The notes below the pieces were generated by a model. It saw nothing but the letters and a program-made list of their open reading frames with translations. It made no database searches and had not been told where the DNA came from. A stretch of DNA of 64,000 nt, taken from Alsobacter metallidurans. GTDB lineage: Bacteria; Pseudomonadota; Alphaproteobacteria; Rhizobiales; Beijerinckiaceae. The position numbers and the translations under genes were made by a program. The stretch spans positions 1,245,782 through 1,309,781 of the forward strand of contig NZ_BMES01000001.1 of the NCBI RefSeq assembly GCF_014636935.1, read 5' to 3'. This document shows, piece by piece, positions 7,629 through 19,422 of this stretch (position 1 is the first letter of the stretch; each line of letters starts with the position of its first letter).

Positions 7629-8642
7629 TTAGCGCCGCACGAGCGCGTGCGGCAGCAGGATCTCGCCCGCCGGCTCGCCCTGGCGCAGGCTGCGCAGGCA
7701 CTCCACGATGCGGGGTCCGAAAGCGGGGTAGGGCACCCGCACGGAACTCAGCCACGGCGCGATCCAGGCGTTCAGCGCGTTGTCGTCGATCCCCACCGGC
7801 TCGCAATCGCCCGGCACGCGGACGCCCCGCTCCAGCGCGGCCCGGTAGAGCCCGTAGGCCATGAGGTCGCTCGGGCACAGCACGCCGTCCGGCCACTCTT
7901 CCGACGGACCCAGCGCGCCCGCGGCCGCGTAGCCTGCGTCGAGGTGGTTGGCGCCCGCGCCCGCGACGACCCGCACCCGCACGCCCGGCGCCTGCGCCTC
8001 GAAGCGCTCCACGAAGCCCTCCACCCGGTCCCGGATTGTCGAGGACAGCTCCGCCGGGTGGATCGCGGCCGGCCGCCGCACGCCGCGCGCCAGCAGGTGA
8101 TCCGCCGCATCCGCCCCGGCCTTGCGGTTGTCGATGCCCACGAAGGCGAGCCCCCCATAGGGGCTGCGCCGGTTCACGAATACGATGGGGTCGCCACGCC
8201 CCACCGCCGCCTCCAGCTCCGGGCTCGCCACCGCGCTCACCACCACGAAGCCTTCCACGAAGCGCGACCGCATGGCGCGCAGGTATTCGTCCTGCAGGTC
8301 CGGACGGTCATGCGTGTCGCACAGGATCATCACCGTGCCGGCGTCGCGCAGCGCAGCCTCCGTGGAGGCCGCGATGGCCGCCATCGCGGGGTTGTCGAGG
8401 TTGGGCGCCAGCATGGCGACAAGCTGGCTCTCGCCGCCGCGCAGGCTGCGGCCCACCGGGTTGGGCCGGAAGCCGCGCTCGGCGATCAGCCGCTGCACCT
8501 TCTCGACGGTCGCCGGCGAGGCGCGGTCCAGCGCGCCGTTGGCGATCCGCGACACGGTGGACACGGAGACGCCCGCTTCGGCGGCGATGTCCGCCAGAGA
8601 CGCGCGCGCTCCCAAACGTCTGTCCGGCTCGATTCTGCTCAC
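7629..8642 (-). CDS. LacI family transcriptional regulator of the sugar uptake/GH31 locus
   Basis: A LacI/GalR repressor with an N-terminal DNA-binding segment, SLADIAAEAGVSVSTVSRI, and a periplasmic-binding-protein-like effector domain. The start is uncertain: GTG at 8642 was chosen over an in-frame TTG at 8648. It is divergent from the sugar-binding protein gene, and a palindrome with the LacI-family central CG lies between them. The likely regulated genes are the downstream ABC importer and glycosidase. The inducer is unknown but should be an oligosaccharide or its breakdown product, given the GH31 enzyme. Confidence 0.93.
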   Translation of the reverse strand: MSRIEPDRRLGARASLADIAAEAGVSVSTVSRIANGALDRASPATVEKVQRLIAERGFRPNPVGRSLRGGESQLVAMLAPNLDNPAMAAIAASTEAALRDAGTVMILCDTHDRPDLQDEYLRAMRSRFVEGFVVVSAVASPELEAAVGRGDPIVFVNRRSPYGGLAFVGIDNRKAGADAADHLLARGVRRPAAIHPAELSSTIRDRVEGFVERFEAQAPGVRVRVVAGAGANHLDAGYAAAGALGPSEEWPDGVLCPSDLMAYGLYRAALERGVRVPGDCEPVGIDDNALNAWIAPWLSSVRVPYPAFGPRIVECLRSLRQGEPAGEILLPHALVRR

Positions 8643-8684
8643 GCCCAAGCCCTACCATCGCGGATCGAGAAGGCCCATTGACAG

Positions 8685-8705
8685 TTTAGGCAAACGTTTG
8701 CCAAA
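8685..8705. promoter_or_regulatory. LacI-family operator palindrome
   Basis: A perfect 14-bp palindrome, GGCAAACGTTTGCC (8689-8702), is extended by matching flanks with one mismatch. Its centre carries the CG step typical of LacI/GalR operators. It sits 43 nt upstream of the regulator and about 100 nt upstream of the solute-binding protein gene, so it could repress both. Confidence 0.8.
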
Positions 8706-8806
8706 CTCAACATTAAAGCCGGGATCCCACGCCAGAAAGCGCGATCCCGCGCGGATGATCCGCAACCGGCGCGCCAAGCCCGGACGGTTCCAGGGAGGAG
8801 AACGCC

Positions 8807-10090
8807 ATGACGAAAACAATGTGGGCGCTCGGCTGCGCCCTGGCGCTGTCGCTGCTCGGCTCCACGGTCGCGCAGGCCCAGACCACGCTGCGCATGATGT
8901 GGTACTCGGACGGCAATGAGGGCGAGGTCATGGCCGACCTGCTCAAGCGCTTCGAGGACAAGAACAAGGACATCAAGGTCGTTCTCGACAACGCGCCCTT
9001 CAAGGCGATCACCGAGACGCTTCCGGTGCAGCTTGCCTCCGGGCAGGGCCCCGACATCGCCCGCATCACCGACATGGGCGGCCTGGCGCCTTTCCTGCTC
9101 GACCTGCGCCCGCACCTTAAGGACGCCGCGACCTTCGAGAAGAACTACGGCCCCTTCCTGGAGTGGATGCGCGTCCCCGGTAACACCACCGCGATCCCGG
9201 GCTACATGACGCAGCTCACCGTCACGGGCCCCTTCGTGAACAAGACCCTGTTCGAGCAGGCCGGCGTCCCAATGCCCGGCCCCAAGGCGACTTGGGAGGA
9301 GTGGGCCAAGGCCCTCAAGACCGTGGCCGACAAGGTGAAGGCGCCGTTCCCGCTGGCGCTGGACCGCTCCGGCCACCGCTTCTTCGGCCTCGCGGTGTCG
9401 CAGGGCGCCAAGGTGGTGGACGCCAAGGGCGAACCCGCCGTGGTGGACGAGGGATTCAAGCGCGCCGCGCAGCTCATCGTCGACTGGCACAAGTCGGGCG
9501 TCATGTCGAAGGAGCTCTGGGGCTCCGTCTCGGGCGCGGCTTATCGCGGCGCGAACGAGGAGTTCAAGAACGCCCAGGTCGTCATGTACGTGTCGGGCTC
9601 CTGGCAGATCGCCCAGTTCGACAAGACGGTCGGCGACGCTTTCGACTGGGTCGCGGTCCCGACCCCCTGCGGCCCGGCCAACTGCTCCGGCATGCCGGGC
9701 GGCGCAGGCCTCGTCGGCATCAAGGCCACCAAGAACCCGGCCGAGGTCGCGCGCCTTCTGGAATGGCTCGCCAGCGACGAGGTGGTGAGCGAGTTCTACT
9801 CGCGCACGCTGTTCGTCCCCGGCAACCTCTCGGTCGCCAAGAAGGGTGTCGCCTATCCGAGCGCCAAGCCGCAGGCCGCCGCCGCCCTCAAGGTCTTCGG
9901 CGAGGCCGTCGCGGCCATCGATCCGGCCGCCTACAAGATCCAGGGCTGGACCAACAGCCGCATCGTCTTCAACGCCGCCATCAGCCGCATCGGCCAGGCG
10001 GTCTCAGGCGAGACGACGCTGGACGAAGCCTACAAGCGCATCGAAAGCGACGTCGCCCAGCAGATCGCCGAGCGCGCCAAGAAGCAGTGA
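8807..10090 (+). CDS. Sugar ABC transporter, periplasmic solute-binding protein (family 1)
   Basis: An extracellular solute-binding protein of the maltose/oligosaccharide class (427 aa). It has a Sec signal peptide ending AQAQ near residue 25 and the family motifs LPVQLASGQGPDIARI and YVSGSWQIAQF. The start has a clear GGGAGGAG ribosome site. It leads a locus with two permeases, an ATPase and a GH31 glycosidase. A 328-bp spacer rich in palindromic repeats separates it from the permeases, which may lower their expression relative to the binding protein. The substrate is likely an alpha-linked oligosaccharide; this is inferred from the enzyme and not from the binding protein. Confidence 0.93.
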   Translation: MTKTMWALGCALALSLLGSTVAQAQTTLRMMWYSDGNEGEVMADLLKRFEDKNKDIKVVLDNAPFKAITETLPVQLASGQGPDIARITDMGGLAPFLLDLRPHLKDAATFEKNYGPFLEWMRVPGNTTAIPGYMTQLTVTGPFVNKTLFEQAGVPMPGPKATWEEWAKALKTVADKVKAPFPLALDRSGHRFFGLAVSQGAKVVDAKGEPAVVDEGFKRAAQLIVDWHKSGVMSKELWGSVSGAAYRGANEEFKNAQVVMYVSGSWQIAQFDKTVGDAFDWVAVPTPCGPANCSGMPGGAGLVGIKATKNPAEVARLLEWLASDEVVSEFYSRTLFVPGNLSVAKKGVAYPSAKPQAAAALKVFGEAVAAIDPAAYKIQGWTNSRIVFNAAISRIGQAVSGETTLDEAYKRIESDVAQQIAERAKKQ

Positions 10091-10101
10091 CTCTGCGCTG
10101 A

Positions 10102-10346
10102 AACGCCGGGCCCACCCTCCCGTCATTGCGAGCGCAGCGAAGCAATCCAGCCCTGAAAGCCGGGCATAGAGACTGGATTGCTTCGCCTCCGGCTCGCAAT
10201 GACGACGAGGAAAACAGCAACGCCGGGCCCACCCTCCGTCATCGCCGGCGGCGCGAAGCGCCGGGAAGGGGATCCAGACGTCGAGACGAGCCGCAGGCCG
10301 CCTGGATCCCCTTCCCGACCTGCTTCGCAGGTCGCCGGGGATGACG
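10102..10346. repeat. Tandem pair of different palindromic repeats, each preceded by a 19-bp direct repeat
   Basis: The spacer between the solute-binding protein and first permease holds two palindromic elements. The first (10121-10204) begins CGTCATTGCGAGC and ends with its complement. The second (10237-10346) begins CGTCATCGCCGG and closes near CCGGGGATGACG. Each is immediately preceded by the same 19-mer, AACGCCGGGCCCACCCTCC (10102-10120 and 10219-10237). They have the look of REP/BIME-type elements. No coding signal was found apart from an unlikely extension of the permease. Confidence 0.85.
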
Positions 10347-10418
10347 GCGAACCACCGCAACGCAGGGACCACCCGCCCGGCCGCGCACCGCAATCGGCAA
10401 CATCGAAGCCCTGAACCG

Positions 10419-11431
<1,013 letters not shown>

Positions 11432-11435
<4 letters not shown>

Positions 11436-12483
11436 CCGGGATCGCGCGCCTCTTTACCGCCCGCCGCGGCGTCGGCCGGCTGCATTGGACCGATTGGGTG
11501 TCCTACGCATTCCTGGCCGTCGCCGTGGTGCTGATGTTCGGCCCAGTGCTGTGGCTCGTGCTGTCCTCGTTCAAGACGCCCGCCGCCCTGCTGGAATTCC
11601 CGCCGACGCTCGCCCCCGTCGCCCAGAAGGAGGTGCGCGTCGAAGGCTACCCGCAGCCGCTGCCGCTTTTCTCCGTCCCGATGGAGGATGGAACCGTGCG
11701 CCAGCTCGCGCAGGTCCGTCGCGTCGGCATCATCGCCCAGATGGTGGATCCCGCGAGCCCGGCGGCGACGGTCAGGGTCCCGGTCGACAAGCGCACGCCC
11801 GTGCGGGAAGTCGCCTTCGCATTCGAGAACTACATTGAGCCCCTGGCCAAGTTCGACTTCCTCCGATTCCTCGGCAACTCGCTGTTCGTCACCGTGGTGG
11901 CGACCCTGATCACGCTGGTGATCAACTCCATGGCCGCCTACGCGCTCTCGGTCTACGAGTTCAAGGGCAAGAGCCTGGCGATGCTGGGGGTGATCGGCAC
12001 GCTGATGATCCCGATCACCATCATCCTGGTGCCGGTCTATCTGGTCGTCACCGAGATGGGGCTCGTGAACTCGCTCTGGGCCGTGATCCTGCCCGGCGCG
12101 GCGACGCCCACGGGCGTGTTCCTCCTGCGCCAGTATATGCTCACCATCCCGCGCGACCTCATCGAGGCGGCCCGCATGGACAAGGCCTCCGAGTGGCGCA
12201 TCTACGCCCGCATCGTCATGCCGCTGTCGCTGCCCGCCTTGGCGGTGCTCGCCATCTTCTCGATCATGTGGCGCTGGAACGACTTCCTGTGGCCGCTGGC
12301 GGTGCTCACCAAGAGCGAGGTCCACACCCTGCAGATCGCGCTGAACGCTTTCCAGGGTGAGCTGCAGACGCAATGGCACTACCTGCTCGCCATGACGGTG
12401 GTGACGCTGGCTCCGGTCGCGATCGTGTTCGCGTTCCTGCAGCGGTTCATCACCACCGGCATCGCCAACACGGGAATGAAGTG

Positions 12484-12484
<1 letters not shown>
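11432..12484 (+). CDS. Sugar ABC transporter permease (MalG-like)
   Basis: The second permease of the importer (350 aa). It has the EAA loop LIEAARMDKASEWRIYARIV and ends with the typical MalG-type tail QRFITTGIANTGMK. A long periplasmic segment (about residues 50-130) between the first two membrane helices is larger than in minimal MalG proteins, as in some alpha-glucoside systems. Start and stop overlap both neighbours by 4 nt and 1 nt. Confidence 0.93.
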
Positions 12485-13571
<1,087 letters not shown>

Positions 13572-13575
<4 letters not shown>

Positions 13576-15908
13576 AAGCCCTGACGCGCGCCCGCTTCGC
13601 CGGGCGCGACGGCGTTTCCGCCGTGTTCGCGCTCGACTACGGCGTTGAGATCCGCATCGCGCTGCTGGAGCCGGATCTCGGCCGCGTGCTGATGCGCCGC
13701 GATGGCGGCTACCGCCTCGACCGCGGCTGGACGGTCGCGCCGGACGGCGAGGACACGCCCTACGAGGGCCGTCCGCGCGACGATCTGGCGGGCTTTTCCT
13801 GCCCAACCGCCACCGTGACCGAGCGGGACGGCGTGGTGACGCTCGCGGGCGAGCGGCTGCGCGCCGAGGTCACGCTCGAGCCCTTCGGCGTCGCCTGGTT
13901 CCGCGCCGGCGAGAGCGCGCCGTTTCTGCAGGACCGCCGCACCCAGGCCTATTTCGTGTCGCGCAAGACGCACGCCTTCGTGCATCACACTGAGCGCCAG
14001 GAGCACGACCGGCACTATGGTCTCGGCGACAAGGCCGGTCCGCTGGACCGCACCGGCCGGCGCTTCCGCATCGACGCCGTCGACCCCTGCGGCTTCGACG
14101 CAGAGCTGAGCGATCCGCTCTACAAGATGATCCCATTCGTGATCGTGGCCGGTCCGACAGGCGCGCATGGCGTGTACTACGACAACCTCGCGACCGCCGA
14201 GGTGGACCTCGGCGCGACGCTGGACAACTACCACGGGCTGTTTCGCTCCTACCGGGCCGACGACGGCGACCTCGACGCCTATGTGTTCGCCGGGCCGGGC
14301 GTGCCGGACGTCGTGCAGGCCTTCTCGCGCCTCACGGGCGGCCACGCCTTCGGACCGCTCTGGACGCTGGGCTTCGCCACCACCTCAATGGCGATCGCGG
14401 ACGCGCCCGACGCGCATGCGCGAATCGCCGATTACGTCGCCAAATGCGCCGAGCACCGCATCCCGTGCGACAGCTTCCACTTCGGCTCCGGCTACACGAT
14501 GATCGACGGCCGTCGCTACGCGTTCCATTGGAACAGGGACAAGTTCCCGGATCCCGAGGCGACGCTGAAGAGCCTCGCCGACGCCGGCATGCATCCGGTC
14601 ACCAACCTCAAGCCCTGCCTGCTGGAGGACCATCCGCGCCTCGCCGAGCTGCGCGACGGGGGAGGGCTGGTGCTAGATGGAGAAACGCGCGAGCCCGCTG
14701 TGGCGCAGTTTTGGGACGGGCTCGGCTTTCATCTCGATTTCACCCACCCGAACGGCCGCGCCTGGTGGCGGGCGGGCATCAACGACGCGCTGCTCCGCAA
14801 GGGCGTCGTGACGGTGTGGAACGACAACAACGAATACGAGATCTGGGACGAGGACGCGGTCGCGCATGGCGACGGCCGGCCCTTCGCGCAGACGCTGGCG
14901 CGCCCTGCCCAGGCGCTGCTGATGACCAAGCTGTCGCGCGACGCCCAGGTGGCGCATGCGCCGGCGAAGCGCCCCTACGCGATCACGCGCGGCGGCGCGG
15001 CCGGCATCGGCCGCTACGGCCAGACCTGGTCCGGCGACAACGAGACCGCCTGGAAGACCCTGCGCTTCAATCTCACGCAGGGGCTCAACATGAGCCTGTC
15101 CGGCCTCTTCGACATCGGCCACGACGTCGGCGGCTTCCACGGCCCCAGCCCCGGCCCGGAGCTCCTGTGCCGCTTCGTCGAGTTCTGCTCCTTCTGGCCC
15201 CGCTTCGTCATGAACTCCTGGAACACGGATGGGGTGACGACGCTGCCGTGGATGCACCCGGGCGTGATCGCGCCCATCCGCGAGGCCATCCGCCTGCGCT
15301 ACCGGCTCGCGCCCTACCTGTACGCGCGCATGTGGCGCGCCGCGCTCGCGGACGATCCGGCCGTGCGCCCGCTCTTTTACGATTTTCCGCAGGATCCCGG
15401 CGCCATCGCCACCGAGGACGCCTTCATGCTCGGCCCGGATCTCCTGGTTGCGCCCGTGCTGGAGGAGGGCGCCCAAACCCGCTCGGTGCGGCTGCCCCAC
15501 CATCCGGGCGGGTGGTACGCGTTTCACGACGGCTCGCACCACCCGGGCGGGACGGTCGCGACCGTGGACGCCCCGCTCGGCCGTGCGCCGCTTTTCGTGC
15601 GCGCCGGGGCCATGCTCCCGCTGGCGCAGCCAGGCGAGCGCCTGGACCCCGCGCAGGATCGCGTCCGCGAACTGGCGATCTTTGGCGCGCCCTCGGCCGC
15701 CGAGGCGAACCTCTATGACGACGACGGCGAAACGGCCGGCTGGCGCGAAGGGGCCGGGAGGGTAACCCAACTGCTGTTGCGGGATGGCCGCCTGTCTGCG
15801 ACGGCCGAAGGTCGTTATGAGCCCGCCTGGCGCGAGATCCGGGTGCGCTGCGTCGGCGGCCCCATGCCGGCGTTTGAGCAGCGAGGCCCGGTTCGGCTGA
15901 CGGCCTGA
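13572..15908 (+). CDS. Glycoside hydrolase family 31 (alpha-glucosidase / alpha-xylosidase type)
   Basis: A 778-aa cytoplasmic GH31 enzyme without a signal peptide, so it most likely acts on an imported oligosaccharide. The catalytic nucleophile is D418 in VWNDNNEYEIW, and the acid/base is D489 in QTWSGDNETAW. LFDIGHDVGGFHG follows as usual in the barrel. The C-terminal beta domain carries HHPGGWYAFHDG and LYDDDGETAGWREG. It is translationally coupled to the ATPase gene. Alpha-glucosidase and alpha-xylosidase cannot be told apart here. The enzyme defines the locus as one for alpha-glycosides. Confidence 0.93.
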
Positions 15909-15915
15909 GCCGCGC

Positions 15916-17601
15916 TCAAGCCTTGGCGGGCTGCGGCGCGGGGGCCAGCAGCACGAGCCCGTCGGTCATCAGCACCGGGCTCGTTTCGGCGACCTGCGCG
16001 ATCAGCTCGCCCAGAGTGACGTCGACCGGCTCCGGCCCCACCCGGAAGTCATCGAGGATGGCTTCGGCTGTCTCCTGGCCGATGGCAGCGCAACTCGTCA
16101 AACCCTGGATGAACGGTCGCTCGTCCAGCAGGAACGGCAGGCTGCAGCACCAGACGTTGCGCATGGAGTTCGGGCCGTCCACGAGCCGGAACGTCTCGTC
16201 GACCCGGATGGCGCGCCCGCCGGGATCGTCGCCGAGGTCGCGATTGGCGAACAACAGCGCTCGAAGCGTCGGGAACGGAAACGCCTCGTCCGGCGCGGCT
16301 TCCTGGCCCGTGGCGTCGAAGATGCAGTCGAACGCCGCAGCGCCGCCGCCCGAGATCACGCGGCCGCCCTGCGCCTCGCGCTCCACTCGGTATTCCGGAT
16401 CGAGCTTCTCCAGATGGAGCACGCCCGCCTCCCGCAAGGCCAGCAGCCGTTCCACCGATCGCGGCGGCACGGCCGCGTAGTTGTCCACGAACACGCGCTT
16501 CAGCCCCATGTCGAAGCGGCGCATCTCGTCTTCGTCGAGCGCCGGAACGCACGCCGCAAAGGCTTCGTGGCTGCGCAGGATTGCATAGCGCCACGCGATG
16601 ACGTGCTGTGTCTTCGCGTTTCGGCGGACCTCTTCGAGATTGCGCCGCGCCCACGCGAAGGGGTCGGCTCCGTCGCGCTCAGCGAAATAGGCGTCCGCGA
16701 AGCTGTCAGCGTCCAGGCCGGCCAATCCGATGCCTTCCGCATAATCCGGATCGCTGGCCGCCAGCATGTCCGCGAAGGCGGCGAAAACGGCGTCCAGCAC
16801 CCGCCCGGGCGGGCTTGCGTCCACAAGCCTCAGGACATCGGCCTCTGCAAAGCCATCCGCCGGCGTGGTCGGCAGCGGGCAGAAGAAGTCCGCCTCGGGA
16901 AGCCGGCCGCCACGCGACATCATGGTGATGCGCAGCGGCGGCGCTTCCGGGAAAGCCTGGTAGCGCGCGCCCGCGAACAGGCCGCGTTGGCTCGCCATTG
17001 CGGTTGCGAGGTCGATCGCGGACAGCGACGACCCCAGGATTGCGACGTTCTTGACGTCGTCGTCGAGCGTCGTCAGCGCCTTGTGCGGGTATTCGACGCT
17101 GAGATGGCCCGTTGCGATCACGAGCTTGTCGCAGGCGCAGCTCCAGGGCGCGCCGTCTCGCTCCGCGACGATCCGGATCGAGGTCTCGATCGGAACGACG
17201 TCCTTCACCCGGGTATTCGTGTGGACGCGCAGATCATGGCCCGCGGCAAGCGCCTCGTCCCGCAGCAGCGCAAGCTGCTCGGCAAAATAGGCGCCGAGCG
17301 CCACGCGGGGGTAGAAATCCCGCTCCCCGAGGCGGCCGCGATCCAGCCCCCACGCCGAAAGGGTGTCGTCGGGGCGCCGCCTCATGAACGCCAGCAGCGT
17401 CTCGACCACGGGCGGCAGCTCGACGCTGGCGATGTTGGCGAGCATCTCGACCGTGTTGCGCCGCGGATCATAGGGCGTCCCAACGCCCGCCTGCGGCCCC
17501 GCCTCGAGCAGCAGCAGGGTCAACGGCCGCGGCTGCCGCACGAGGCTGCGGAGCGTGTAGATCGCCGTTGGCCCTGTACCGATGATCACGACAGTTCGCA
17601 C
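15916..17601 (-). CDS. FAD/NAD(P)-binding protein (HI0933/NAD_binding_9-like)
   Basis: An approximately 561-aa flavoprotein with an N-terminal dinucleotide fold, VVIIGTGPTAIYTLRSL, followed by EAGPQAGVGTPYDP, features of the FAD/NAD(P)-binding group sometimes annotated as hydroxyacylglutathione- or siderophore-related. A second dinucleotide motif, NVAILGSSLSAIDLATAMA, lies mid-protein. The GTG at 17601 was chosen because GGAG lies 6 nt upstream. An in-frame GTG at 17628 would add nine residues. The gene stands alone, convergent with the glycosidase and downstream of tRNA-Gln on the same strand. The substrate is unknown. Confidence 0.82.
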   Translation of the reverse strand: MRTVVIIGTGPTAIYTLRSLVRQPRPLTLLLLEAGPQAGVGTPYDPRRNTVEMLANIASVELPPVVETLLAFMRRRPDDTLSAWGLDRGRLGERDFYPRVALGAYFAEQLALLRDEALAAGHDLRVHTNTRVKDVVPIETSIRIVAERDGAPWSCACDKLVIATGHLSVEYPHKALTTLDDDVKNVAILGSSLSAIDLATAMASQRGLFAGARYQAFPEAPPLRITMMSRGGRLPEADFFCPLPTTPADGFAEADVLRLVDASPPGRVLDAVFAAFADMLAASDPDYAEGIGLAGLDADSFADAYFAERDGADPFAWARRNLEEVRRNAKTQHVIAWRYAILRSHEAFAACVPALDEDEMRRFDMGLKRVFVDNYAAVPPRSVERLLALREAGVLHLEKLDPEYRVEREAQGGRVISGGGAAAFDCIFDATGQEAAPDEAFPFPTLRALLFANRDLGDDPGGRAIRVDETFRLVDGPNSMRNVWCCSLPFLLDERPFIQGLTSCAAIGQETAEAILDDFRVGPEPVDVTLGELIAQVAETSPVLMTDGLVLLAPAPQPAKA

Positions 17602-17725
17602 GCAACGCTCCACCCGGCCCCGAACCACGCTGAAACAACGGCGCTGAAGCTTGGTTCCAAGCCTGGGGTGCGGCCATTTGGGCCGGCGCAGCGCAACGAA
17701 AAGCGCCGCGAACCGATCGGCGACC

Positions 17726-17746
17726 AGGAAAGAGCTTTGAAGCTCT
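17726..17746 (-). terminator. Hairpin at the 3' end of tRNA-Gln
   Basis: On the minus strand AGAGCTT and AAGCTCT form a 7-bp stem just after the tRNA CCA end, followed by TTTCCT. The T run is short, so this may be a weak terminator or processing signal. Confidence 0.5.
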
Positions 17747-17820
17747 GGCTGGGGCGGGAGGATTCGAACCTCCGCATGGTGGAATCAAAATCCACTGCCT
17801 TACCGCTTGGCGACGCCCCA
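17746..17820 (-). tRNA. tRNA-Gln (anticodon TTG), CCA encoded
   Basis: Read on the minus strand, all arms fold: acceptor TGGGGCG with CGCCCCA, D arm GCC/GGC, anticodon arm GTGGA-TTTTGAT-TCCAC with TTG at 34-36, five-base variable loop, and T arm GGAGG-TTCGAAT-CCTCC. The discriminator is G and CCA is encoded. The D loop and overall length are normal for a class I tRNA. No integrase or duplicated tRNA end was seen nearby. Confidence 0.97.
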
Positions 17821-18030
17821 TCAGACTCATCGTCCGGCGCGGCGGACCATAGTGGGAGGCGCCATGGCGCGCAACGGGGGGAGGGGCGGTTTTGGCGCCG
17901 TTGAGGCGCGGCGAGTTGGGGCCGTGCGGGGCGGATCAGGCTGGTCGCCGGACGGCGATGCTCGCGCTTGCGGGAGGCGTCGGCTGGTTTAGGCTCGCCG
18001 AGCCACGCCCACCATCGCGGAGCATAAGCC

Positions 18031-18654
18031 ATGGCTGACGAACTCGTGTTCTACACCAACCCAATGTCCCGCGGGCGCATTGCCCGATGGATGCTGGAGG
18101 AGGTGGGGCAGCCCTATCGCACCGAGATCCTGGACTATGGCACGACCATGAAGGCGCCGGATTACCTCGCCGTTAACCCGATGGGGAAGGTTCCGGCCGT
18201 GCGCCATGGGCAGACGGTCGTTACAGAAGCTGCGGCGATCTGCGCCTATCTGGCGGACGTGTTCCCGGAGGCGGGGCTTGCGCCTCCGCACGGCGCGCGG
18301 GAGCGCGGGCCCTATTACCGCTGGATGTTCTTTGCGGCCGGCCCGGTCGAAGCGGCCGTGTCGAACCGTGTGATGGGGTGGTCGGCGCCCGAAGGCCGCG
18401 AGCGCATGCTGAGCTATGGCCGCTTTGAAGACGCCATGGCGGCGCTCGATTATGCGGTGTCACAGGGCGACTACGTGGCGGGTGACCGTTTCACGGCGGC
18501 GGACGTCTATATCGGCTCGCAGATTGGGTGGGGCCTCATCTTCGGGACCATCGAGAAGCGCCCGGCCTTCGAGCGCTACTGGGCCCGGGTGAGCGACCGC
18601 CCGGCCTACCGACGCGCGACCGAGATCGACGACGCATTGATGCCGAAGGAGTGA
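18031..18654 (+). CDS. Glutathione S-transferase family protein
   Basis: A 207-aa cytosolic GST. The thioredoxin-like N-terminal domain has LVFYTNPMSRGRIARWMLEE and the cis-Pro region NPMGKVPAV followed by VTEAAAICAYLADVFP, the glutathione-binding segment. The C-terminal helical domain carries FTAADVYIGSQIGWG. A Ser in the N-terminal PMSRGR position is the likely catalytic residue. It is a single gene between tRNA-Gln and the convergent osmoprotectant transporter operon. The substrate is unknown, as usual for this family. Confidence 0.92.
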   Translation: MADELVFYTNPMSRGRIARWMLEEVGQPYRTEILDYGTTMKAPDYLAVNPMGKVPAVRHGQTVVTEAAAICAYLADVFPEAGLAPPHGARERGPYYRWMFFAAGPVEAAVSNRVMGWSAPEGRERMLSYGRFEDAMAALDYAVSQGDYVAGDRFTAADVYIGSQIGWGLIFGTIEKRPAFERYWARVSDRPAYRRATEIDDALMPKE

Positions 18655-18678
18655 CCCGGCGCGCGCCTGTTGCCCGGT

Positions 18679-19422
18679 CTAGCGCCTTACCCCCCGGCGG
18701 CGCAGCACGATGCGCTCCAGCGCCGTCATGGCGTCGTAGATCAGCACCGCCATCACGCCCACCACCAATCCGCCCTGCAGGATAAAGGCGGTATTGTCTG
18801 ACAGGAGGCCGGCGATGATGACCTCGCCCAGCCCCTTGGCGGCTACCGTAGAGCCGATCGTGGCGGTGCCGATCGCGATCACGGTGGACAGGCGCACGCC
18901 CTCCAGGATCTGCGGCGCCGCCAGCGGCAGTTCGATCTTCACCAACCGCTGTAGACCGCCCATGCCCGCGCCCTTGGCCGATTCGACCACGGCTGCCGAA
19001 ACCTGCTGCAACCCGCTGAGCGTGTTTTCGAAGATCGGCAGCAGGCCATAGACGAACAGCGCGATCAGCGTCGGCGCCTGCCCGAAGCCAACCAGCGGAG
19101 CCGCCACAGCCAGCACGGCGACGGGCGGAAAGGTCTGGCCGATGTTCACGATGGCGCGCGAAAGCGGCAGGAACTCCGCGCCCGCCCGCCGGGTGACCAG
19201 GACGCCGAGCGCTATGGCGACCACGGCGCTGCCCACGGTGGCGAGCGCCACCAGTTCGAGATGCGCGATGGCGAGGTCGAGCAGCGAAGCCTGCGTGTAG
19301 ATGGGCGGCGCGCCATTGTGCGTCAAAGGCGCGAACACAGGTGCGAAAAACTGCGGGGCGAGCAGGAAGGCGAGCAACAGCACGAGCGCAACGACGCGCG
19401 GAGCCAGCGCCATCGTGCTCAT
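18679..19422 (-). CDS. Osmoprotectant/quaternary amine ABC transporter permease
   Basis: A 247-aa permease of the OpuCB/OpuCD-YehY class with about six membrane helices and the conserved segments NIGQTFPPVAVLA and VVESAKGAGMGGLQRLVKIELPLAAPQIL (the EAA-like loop). It is the last gene of a four-gene operon transcribed leftward in the order binding protein, permease, ATPase, permease, and overlaps the ATPase gene by 4 nt. Such systems import glycine betaine, choline or related compounds. Which one is not readable here. Confidence 0.92.
   Translation of the reverse strand: MSTMALAPRVVALVLLLAFLLAPQFFAPVFAPLTHNGAPPIYTQASLLDLAIAHLELVALATVGSAVVAIALGVLVTRRAGAEFLPLSRAIVNIGQTFPPVAVLAVAAPLVGFGQAPTLIALFVYGLLPIFENTLSGLQQVSAAVVESAKGAGMGGLQRLVKIELPLAAPQILEGVRLSTVIAIGTATIGSTVAAKGLGEVIIAGLLSDNTAFILQGGLVVGVMAVLIYDAMTALERIVLRRRGVRR

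Noticed and set aside
10102-10346. CRISPR-like array from repeated short sequences
   Set aside because: Only two copies of a 19-mer, with unrelated palindromes after each, no regular spacers and no cas genes. REP-type elements explain it.
17746-17820. tRNA-Gln as an integration site of a genomic island
   Set aside because: No integrase gene, no duplicated tRNA 3' end and no change of gene character on either side.
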